In this document: positions 8,901-14,385 of the stretch, in pieces | Layout of the letters: each line of letters begins with the position of its first letter | Numbering within the stretch: position 1 is the first letter of the stretch | Assembly: GCA_001584585.1 (NCBI GenBank) | Contig: LSYV01000007.1 | Coordinates: 260,031-274,415 of the forward strand | Reading direction: 5' to 3' | From: Gonium pectorale | Lineage: Eukaryota > Chlorophyta > Chlorophyceae > Chlamydomonadales > Volvocaceae | DNA: 14,385 bases | Position numbers and translations under genes: made by a program | Notes under the pieces: generated by a model | Seen by the model: the letters and a program-made list of their open reading frames with translations, nothing else | The model's database searches: none | What the model was told of the DNA's origin: nothing

Positions 8901-10362
8901 GGCAGCGGGCGGCCCTGGCCGCGGTGCGGGGCTGGGGCTGGGAGGTGGAGGAGGCCATCCGCCTGACGCCACCCGAGGACATTTCCTGGAGCCGCATCAC
9001 CGACCGGTGCGGCCCCAGCCCGCCCGCCCGGCTCCCGTGCCTACTGCCTCTGGCCCCCTACCCACCCCGCACGCATACCCTTTACCCACGTCCGCACCCG
9101 CAGACCACCCGTATCCGTTCACTTATTCGTACAAAGTGCCTACTCATACTCCCATACATACTGCATGCCTGTGCAAAAGGCCGTACACACGTGGCCGTAC
9201 ACACGCGACCGTACACACACGACCGCACGCGACCGCACACGATCGCCGCCGCAGATGGACGGCGGGCTCGTTCGGCCGCGGGCTGGTGAGCCTGGCGGGA
9301 GACGCGGCGCACCCCATGACGCCCAACCTGGGCCAGGGCGGCTGCGTGGCACTGGAGGACGCGGTGGTGGCGGGGCGGGCTCTGCGGGAGGCGGCCGATG
9401 CGGCAGGTGGGGCGGGCGGGAGCGGGGGCGTGGCGGGGCGGGTGAAGGGCGGGGCGGCGATGGGCGGCGTAGGGCGAGCCGGGGCGGGGCGGGTGAAGCG
9501 CGGGCAGGTAGATGGGCCAGGTAGTGGCGAGGAGAGAGAGGAGAGGGGCTGGACCGAGCGACGGCGAAGACCGCCCAGGGGCGGCTGTGGGGGCGGGTGG
9601 GCTGTTCGGAGGGGCGCGAGGTGGGTTGGGGCGCGCCCCGGGTCCGCAGCTGCTGCCGGGCCGCACAGTTGGCCTGGCGCCGTTGTCTTGCGCTGCCTTG
9701 TCGGGCACTTCGTGTGTTGAAACGAAACGACGCATACGACGAGCGTAAGCGCGAATGTGATGGTGTCGTTATAGGACCCAGATCCTAAGGCAGTCGGAGG
9801 GGTGTCCCTGCATGTTAGTTCGGCGGCGACCACCACCACTTCGTGTGTGTTATGTATGCGTAACGGTATGCTCACAACACTTCTTTAAGCGACAAAACAG
9901 TTCTATAAACTACAAAACAACCTTCGGGTTGAAAAGGAACCTTCATGTGTATGGTGGTGGGTGGGTGGGTGGAATGCTTGTCTGCTGCGTCACCGCGTCA
10001 TGCCGCAGTGAGCGTGTAAGGACTGCAAAGCCCACACATCCGCCCCTTCCCCACAGCAAACGCCCACCCGCCCCTTCCCCCTTTGCCGCCCATCCTCCGC
10101 CCCCTTAACCCCCTCCCCCGACGCCCACCCCCTGCCAGGCGGCGGCCGCCCCAGCGCCGCGTCGTTGGCTTCCTGCCTCCGCGCCTACGAGGCCGCCCGC
10201 TCGCGCCGCTGCCTGCCGCTGACGGTCCGCAGCAACCTGATGGGCGCCGCGCTGCAGCTGCCGCAGCCGCCCGTGCTGGCGCTCCGCAACGCCTTCGTGG
10301 CGGCCGCCTTCTCGCCGTCGCACTTCCTGGACCACACCGCGTTCGACTGCGGCGAGCTGTAG
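5929..10362 (+). CDS. FAD-dependent monooxygenase (class A, CTF2/MO1-like), eight exons, complete
   Basis: This flavoprotein would hydroxylate or epoxidise a small substrate using NAD(P)H and oxygen; the substrate is unknown. Exons: 5929-6123, 6353-6498, 6821-6935, 7478-7695, 8216-8394, 8868-9006, 9255-9406 and 10139-10362. They total 1368 bases, or 455 codons plus TAG, with every phase matching. The ATG at 5929 is the first after an in-frame TGA at 5887. Residues 1-43 are basic and Ser/Ala-containing, resembling an organelle transit peptide (inferred). The FAD site GAGIAG is at 51-56, with the ribose-binding glutamate in RVYESG at 74. The second FAD/NADPH motif GADGANS is at 207-213, and the third motif GDAAHPMTPNLGQGG at 346-360. 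Residues 177-189 form a Gly-rich insertion. The C-terminus ends DHTAFDCGEL. Intron 3 is GC-AG, and introns 4 and 7 carry copies of an interspersed repeat. Length and motif order fit the plant CTF2/MO1-like, zeaxanthin-epoxidase-related group. A salicylate-hydroxylase-like activity is possible but unproven. Confidence 0.93.
6936..7477 (+). other. GC-AG intron (intron 3 of the monooxygenase)
   Basis: The reading frame requires a join between CTGCTGCAG at 6935 and GCGCTGTACGAC at 7478. This gives LLQ/ALYDCLP, which fits the RRxxLLxALxxxLP segment of the family. The donor is therefore CAG|GCGCGT, the usual GTGCGT-type donor with T changed to C. The nearest GT donors either break the frame (6940) or add three residues with a poor donor (6945, GGG|GTCCGG). 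Confidence 0.75.
7270..7386 (+). repeat. Imperfect 60-bp-spaced duplication in intron 3
   Basis: GGCTCGGCGTGTGGC occurs identically at 7270-7284 and 7330-7344. Each copy is followed by a CAGGCA-GG-CGGGCCGG-like block, at about 7284-7301 and 7365-7383. The second copy carries an extra segment between the two blocks. It is confined to the GC-AG intron and does not touch coding sequence. Confidence 0.7.
7842..8006 (+). repeat. (CCCCA)n microsatellite clusters in intron 4
   Basis: Three runs of the 5-bp unit CCCCA lie at about 7842-7855, 7877-7895 and 7983-8006; the last follows a T7 run. The opposite strand is (TGGGG)n and can in principle form G-quadruplexes. It is a local microsatellite, not a telomere. 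Confidence 0.85.
8151..8194 (-). mobile_element. Interspersed repeat, copy C, antisense in intron 4
   Basis: Read on the minus strand, this begins GTTGAAAAGAACCACGC and continues with the 24-bp core shared without mismatch with copies A and B. It runs leftward from 8194, ending only about 20 bases before the exon-5 acceptor. The core lies at about 8157-8180. The far end in intron 4 cannot be set, because similarity to the other copies fades after about 45 bases. Confidence 0.7.
9178..9245 (+). repeat. CCGTACACACG-type tandem repeat at the end of intron 6
   Basis: Imperfect 10-13-bp units of CCGTACACACG and GACCGCACACG follow each other up to ten bases before the exon-7 acceptor at 9254. They replace the usual pyrimidine tract just upstream of the splice site. 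Confidence 0.75.
9716..9923 (+). mobile_element. Interspersed repeat, copy A, in intron 7
   Basis: This 208-bp copy starts GTTGAAACGAAACGACGC, followed by the core shared with copies B and C. Its 3' part (about 9847-9923) aligns with the last 75 bases of copy B: both contain GTGTGTTA, GGTATGCTCA or TGTATGCTCA, CAGTTCTATA, and end CAACCT. A short GAGGGGTGTC block in the middle is also shared. It is about half the length of copy B, so it is either internally deleted or lacks B's expanded repeats. No open frame or transposase is present. Confidence 0.7.
9953..9972 (+). repeat. GGTG/GGGT microsatellite with G-quadruplex pattern
   Basis: A short run of GGT and GGGT units directly follows copy A inside intron 7. 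It contains four or more G-tracts of two to three bases on the sense strand, so both the DNA and the pre-mRNA could fold into a G-quadruplex. Confidence 0.7.
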
Positions 10363-11821
10363 GGTGGCCAGGGAGGCACGAGATCAGTGGGGGCGAGGGG
10401 TCGCGGGGCCGCGGGGGCGTGGGCCTCCCGCGGAGAGCTCCTAGTGGGCGGTCGGAGCGCCATGGAAGCGCTGGAGCCCCCCACATGAGCTGGAGCCAGT
10501 GCTCTTTATTTTGAGGAATGCAGTCCTTTCGAGCACTACATCGGGTTTGGCGACGCCGGCGGGAGGATTGCCCCAGAGCGACCCGTGTGGCATTCCGAGC
10601 GACCCGTGCGACCCGTGCGGCCGTGTGCCGTATGAGCCCACGCCGACGGGTTTTGCCAAGAAGTACACAGAAAGTGCTGTTTCTGGACAACCATATTGCT
10701 GAACGTTTCCCGAGGTCTCCCGCCCCCGGAGTCCCTGCTGGGGAGGATATCAACTCCCCAGACCTCCCAAGGAGTAGACGTCAACTAGACGGCTGCGGTG
10801 GTTCCTCGGGGTGGAACGGATGTGGCCGGCGCGGAAATGAAACCAAAGACGCTGGAGCCAGCCAGCCTGGAGCCGCCAGCGCGGGGGAGCGGGAGCGGGA
10901 TGCGCGCCCAGCGCTGGAGTTGAAGCCCCCGGCGCAGGGGAGCGGAGTTTGATCTGCGAGGGCTGGCGGGCGTGACGGGCGGGCGCGCACCCCATCACCA
11001 GGCAGCTGCGGGGTGCGGGTGCTCGTCGACTGCTAGCTGCCGCGCGACGGCGCGAGCTGTGCACTGCCCGAGGTGGGGGCATCGCTGAGCTGTGTCGCCA
11101 CCGTGTCGCGCAGCCTCCCTGGGATGGGTTTTTTAGCGCGCCGCGCTCTGCAGACTGCGGGGAGGAAGGGGGGAGGGTGAACCGGCGGTGAGCTGTGGTG
11201 GCCGATGGGGCCTGGTGGGGGAAGGGGGCTGGTGGGCGGTGACCTGTAAGCGGCTGGCGGCGCAAACGCGGCTGGCCGCGGTGTTCTGTGGCTTGTCGGG
11301 GCGCGGCGCCGGCTGGCGTGGGCCCTACCGCGCTGGGCAGGGCCCGAGCGAGGGGCGGCTCGGGTGAGCTGTGAGCTGTACGTTACATGTCAACGCTGCG
11401 TGGCTGCGGGCGGGCGGGCGCGGGTTGCGCCTGGCGCCTGGCGGTCGGGGGTTGTGGGCTGCACGGGACTCGCCGATCGTGAGCTACGGCATTGTGGTAT
11501 CGACGCGGCGGTACCCCACCCCAAGGCCACTGCGCAGTCTGCGCACACGCGTGCAGTCCGCAGTGCCGGCATGGGCTCCGCGGCCGCGCTCCGTGCTACT
11601 CGTGGCGTGCACGGCAGATGACCGAAGGCGGCAGCCGCCATGAACAAGTGTGCATGGGGGGCTGCGTCGTCAGGGCCCCATGCCCAGGGCGAGCGACGCC
11701 TGCCTTGTGCACCGCGGACTGGATCTGGATTTGGATGGCTGTCCTTTCCAACGGGCTGCTTCTCACTAGCATGTGTGATCTATGTTATCTAGAAGATGTA
11801 TGATCAAGGATGTGTGTGTGT
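10363..11821. other. Gene-free stretch after the monooxygenase
   Basis: The first part is presumably the monooxygenase 3' UTR. The first plus-strand TGTAA is at 11245-11249, nearly 900 bases past the stop, so the 3' end is unclear. GAGCGACCCGTG occurs at 10576-10587 and 10597-10608, with GCGACCCGTG following at 10608-10617. Open frames on both strands are low-complexity, and I support no gene here. Confidence 0.5.
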
Positions 11822-11858
11822 GTTGAAAAGGAACAACGCATACGACGAGCGTAAGCGC

Positions 11859-11886
<28 letters not shown>
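11859..11886 (+). repeat. (GT)14 microsatellite
   Basis: A perfect dinucleotide run lies immediately after the core motif of copy B. A shorter TG run (11811-11822) lies immediately before that copy. Confidence 0.95.
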
Positions 11887-11892
<6 letters not shown>

Positions 11893-12050
11893 ACCGTACG
11901 CGCATCGGGGGGAGGCCGTTCGGACGCGAGGGGTGTCTCGTGGGGCCGCTGCTGCTTCCGCGACCGCAGGCTGCCCCCCGGGGGACGGGTGGGGAGGGAC
12001 AGCGACCGCGTGCGCCTGGGGTGCATATGTACAGGCCTGCGCTGGCGGCG

Positions 12051-12098
12051 TTGGGCGCGGACCCGGTTGGGCGCGGACCCGATTGGGCGCGGGACCCG
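12051..12098 (+). repeat. Three tandem 16-bp units inside copy B
   Basis: TTGGGCGCGGACCCGG at 12051-12066 is followed by two near-identical units at 12067-12082 and 12083-12098. They account for part of the length difference from copy A. Confidence 0.9.
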
Positions 12099-12296
12099 TG
12101 CAAGCTCGTGGGTGGGGGGCGCCTTTGTGCAGCGCACTGACTCCGCACTGACACCGCACCGTAGGGTGTGTTACGGATGCGGTACTGTATGCTCAAAACA
12201 GTTCTACAACAAATCAGTTCTATAGGCGACAAAGCAACCTAGCCGGCAGCCCTTGAGCCCAGCTAAGTGACCCTTTAATACTACGTAATACTTAAC

Positions 12297-12355
12297 GCTG
12301 GGGCACTGGGCACTGGGGCGCTGGGCACTGGGGCGCTGGGCACTGGGGCGCTGGG
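12297..12355 (+). repeat. 15-bp minisatellite
   Basis: CACTGGGGCGCTGGG occurs three times without mismatch (12311-12325, 12326-12340, 12341-12355), preceded by a shorter variant unit. G-tracts in each unit give a potential G-quadruplex on the plus strand. It follows a short AT-rich stretch at 12275-12295. Confidence 0.95.
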
Positions 12356-13123
12356 CTGGATATAGTTAGCGGGGCTGAGCTGCACCACGGCGCAGCAGCC
12401 CCAGTGGTTCGGGCGGACAAACGAAAACAGGGGCAAAGATAAGCTGCCGGTACCTCCACGTACGGCATACGGTACACACCCAAAGGCGCGACGTTGCCAG
12501 TAGGGGTACTGGGCAGGGCGGGCGAAAAAAACGAGAAATCTGCAAAGGAAGAGGGAGCCTGGCGGGCGAAGAAGAAGAGCAGATGGGCCCTGGATGGGCC
12601 CTCCGGGTTCGGGCCAGCGGCAAAGTTAGTTGGACCCTCGGGCGGATCTGACGGACATCAACCGCTCAGCTGGTAGAGGTTGCCTTCGCCGTTTCTGGTT
12701 CTCATTTTTTTCCCAGGATATCCCCTGCGCGGCAGCCCTGCCAGACGCGTTCGTCCAGGAAGCAAACGTCACCTCCGTGGGGGCAAGCGGCGACGGGTCA
12801 GTGGCGCGGAGTGAGAGAAGCGCTTCCCCCGTCACACTTCGCGGACACGTCCACTCGTGTTTACGGTTCACGCGCGTGCGCGTTCCTCTGTCGTCCATTC
12901 CCCGCCTGATCCGGCGGCGGGTTGAACACGAAGCGGTGGCAGCGGGGGCCGCGAATCCGTCGGAGGCATCGCAGCTGCTGAGCCGGCAAAAGCAATCTGC
13001 TGTGTGGCGGGGAGGGGTGGGACGGCACGGCGTACGGGAAGAGGAACGGTTAGGAAAGTACGGGCCGAAAACCGCGAGTTGACGTTTACATACGCGACCT
13101 GCGTGTCCAAATCATTCGGACAG
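12356..13123 (+). promoter_or_regulatory. Upstream region of the cytochrome P450 gene
   Basis: I see no gene in this interval. It presumably holds the promoter and 5' UTR of the P450. A plus-strand open frame (12630-13082) has no recognisable content. A tRNA A-box-like CTCAGCTGGTAGAG near 12664-12677 is followed by a GGTTC and a T7 run, but it cannot be folded as a tRNA. No clear TATA box is seen close to 13124. Confidence 0.4.
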
Positions 13124-14045
13124 ATGGCTGTCCTGGCAATTCTGTTCGGCCTCGGCCTCGCGGTGAGACTGCGGGTCGCACAAGAAGCGGTGGTTGATGG
13201 GCACCACGTGTTTCAGAGCGCACTTGCTCTCATGAGCCGGACTTGAATTGCTTCCCCTTGATTGCAGCAGTTCCTCTGGGCAGCGCTGAACCCGTTTGAG
13301 CGATGGCGGTTTCGGGCCATCCCAGGTGAGGCAAGAAGGGAGGGAAAGATCGCCACGTGGTTCGCCTAACATGAATTAGTCAAGGATCGCCGCACGTAAT
13401 GCACAGCAGACCGGACTCGTAGACTTCGCCTCGAGTACTCCACCTTGAACCATTGTCATCCCGCGCCCCCTCCCCTCCCCGCCTTGTCGCCCTGCCCTTG
13501 GCCACGAAGGCCCCTTCGCGCTGCCGCTTCTTGGCAACCTGCACCAGATCGCATCTGAGGACCTCACGGCCTTCGTGGGCCGCGCGTCGCGAGAGTACGG
13601 CAAGATCTGCAAGGTGCGTTACGGCGCCGCGACTGCAGGCCCCTCGGCCTCTCAGCATCCCGGCCCCTACCACCCCCCTCCCCTTCAGGAGACCGAAGTG
13701 GCGGGGGTTGGGGCAAGGCCTCTCCGGAGGAGTAGTGATGAGCGAAACGGGTCGCGTCGCGGACACGTACGGATCAGAAGGACTTGATGGCGGGCACCTG
13801 AAGAGGGTCTTTTGCCCTCCCTGCAGTTTCCCCGCACTAAGCGCCCACGGCGTCACCTCAACCACCACCTTGTCCCCCCCCCCACTACACACCCGCCTTC
13901 TGGCTGCTTGTTTTGCTCGCTGTGCTAGCTAATCTGCGTAGCGCGCTGGTCACTACTAAAGAAACCACACACCCGCCTCCTACTGCCCCCAGATCTGGTT
14001 CGGGAGCCGGCCGTGGATTGTGGTGGCTGACCCCGAGCTCGTGCG
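13124..14045 (+). CDS. Cytochrome P450, first four exons, 3' partial
   Basis: This is the N-terminus of a heme-thiolate monooxygenase, anchored to a membrane (ER in the usual type). Exons: 13124-13162, 13268-13325, 13510-13613 and 13993-14045, with phases 0, 1, 0 and 2 that all fit. Residues 1-20 (MAVLAILFGLGLA, then QFLWAAL) form a hydrophobic anchor. The linker NPFERWRFRAIPG leads to the proline-rich hinge IPGPFALPLLGN, the family's standard N-terminal motif. Helix A and the first beta strands follow (EYGKICKIWFGSRPWIVVAD, then PELVR), ending at donor CG|GTAAGC. The heme-binding cysteine, ExxR and I-helix lie beyond the right edge, so activity and CYP family cannot be judged. The ATG at 13124 is chosen because it starts the anchor directly. 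Exon 1 is only 13 codons. The exon 2 acceptor is a NAGNAG site. The exon 3 acceptor (CACGAAG) is weak but is the only one that joins IP-G-PFALP in frame. Confidence 0.88.
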
Positions 14046-14385
14046 GTAAGCCGGGCAAGGGAATGGGGGCCGGGGGTGGGGGATGGGACGGGGCTGCCAG
14101 CCGGGCCGTGACCCCCAGGGGTGGGGTCGCCCACGGGCTTTCTCCCTCCTCCTCCCCCGCCTCCATCATACGCCCACCGACCCCGCACAGCCCAACCCCT
14201 CCGGTATCCGCCCGGACAAGGGCCCCTTGTCTCACTGAGTCAGTGGGCAGCGAATGAAGGCTGGGGCGCACGGGCTTCCCTCCAGTGAATTGCCTTCCCC
14301 GCCCCCCACCCNCCACCACCACACACGTCCTCTCTCTCACCACACACGCCGCACACCACCACCCACCGCCCACCTACCAGCCCAC
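14046..14385 (+). other. Intron 4 of the P450, cut by the window edge
   Basis: No continuation of the P450 after DPELVR is found here, so this is intron sequence that begins GTAAGC. It contains C-rich and CCACCA-type low-complexity stretches and one unresolved base at 14312. Confidence 0.6.

Larger units (their letters stand above)
11822..12240 (+). mobile_element. Interspersed repeat, copy B, intergenic, longest copy
   Basis: This 419-bp copy begins GTTGAAAAGGAACAACGC plus the common core and ends in the 3' block shared with copy A (CAGTTCTATAGGCGACAAAG then CAACCT). Its extra length comes from a (GT)14 run and an internal region with a three-unit 16-bp tandem repeat. If read as TG...CA (TGTTGAAA to ACAAAGCA) it resembles a small LTR, but no target-site duplication is visible. 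It carries no protein-coding capacity and is probably a non-autonomous element of unknown class. Confidence 0.7.

Noticed and set aside
8176..9720. 514-codon plus-strand open frame
   Set aside because: It contains exon 7 of the monooxygenase in frame, but otherwise reads through exon 5 in the wrong frame and through introns; the rest is Pro/Arg/Gly-rich noise.
11822..12240. MITE with terminal inverted repeats
   Set aside because: The two ends of copy B, compared as inverted repeats, do not match beyond a few bases. The class is left open.
12655..12715. tRNA or Pol III element (A-box-like motif, GGTTC and a T run)
   Set aside because: No acceptor, anticodon or T stem can be formed, and the B-box match is incomplete.
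1..14385. CRISPR, prokaryotic defence or viral gene cluster
   Set aside because: All identified genes are spliced or eukaryotic-type nuclear genes. No regularly spaced repeats, cas-like proteins or viral hallmark genes were seen.

Overview
The window is nuclear DNA from a GC-rich eukaryote, most likely a volvocine or Chlamydomonas-type green alga. It shows short exons with strong G/C at third codon positions, GTGAGT/GTGCGT-type donors and C(A)G acceptors, introns of about 100-730 bp full of low-complexity GC repeats, and TGTAA candidate polyadenylation signals. The species cannot be named from the sequence alone. Position 14312 is an unresolved base, as in a draft assembly.

Four genes can be supported. 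(1) Positions 260-860, plus strand: the last two coding exons of cytosolic ribosomal protein eS4 (RPS4); the 5' part lies off the left edge. (2) Positions 5418-5588, minus strand: a complete single-exon 56-residue bL33-type ribosomal protein, probably mitochondrial. (3) Positions 5929-10362, plus strand: a complete eight-exon FAD-dependent (class A) monooxygenase of 455 residues, similar to the plant CTF2/MO1-like group. All exon phases join correctly, and one intron is of the GC-AG type. It is head-to-head with the bL33 gene across 340 bp. (4) Positions 13124-14045, plus strand: the first four exons of a microsomal-type cytochrome P450 that runs off the right edge.

Between these genes are long stretches with no recognisable gene (861-1555, 2423-5417, 10363-11821, 12356-13123). 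Positions 1556-2422 hold an open frame with locally coding-like codon use that I cannot identify. A small interspersed repeat family appears three times: antisense in intron 4 of the monooxygenase, sense in intron 7, and intergenic at 11822-12240. Several micro- and minisatellites are also present.

The genes do not form an operon or obvious pathway: two are translation components and two are unrelated oxygenases. I saw no sign of a defence system, CRISPR array, viral gene or complete transposase. The most useful observations are the small unlisted-size bL33 gene, the GC-AG intron, the NAGNAG acceptor in the P450, and the three-copy repeat family.
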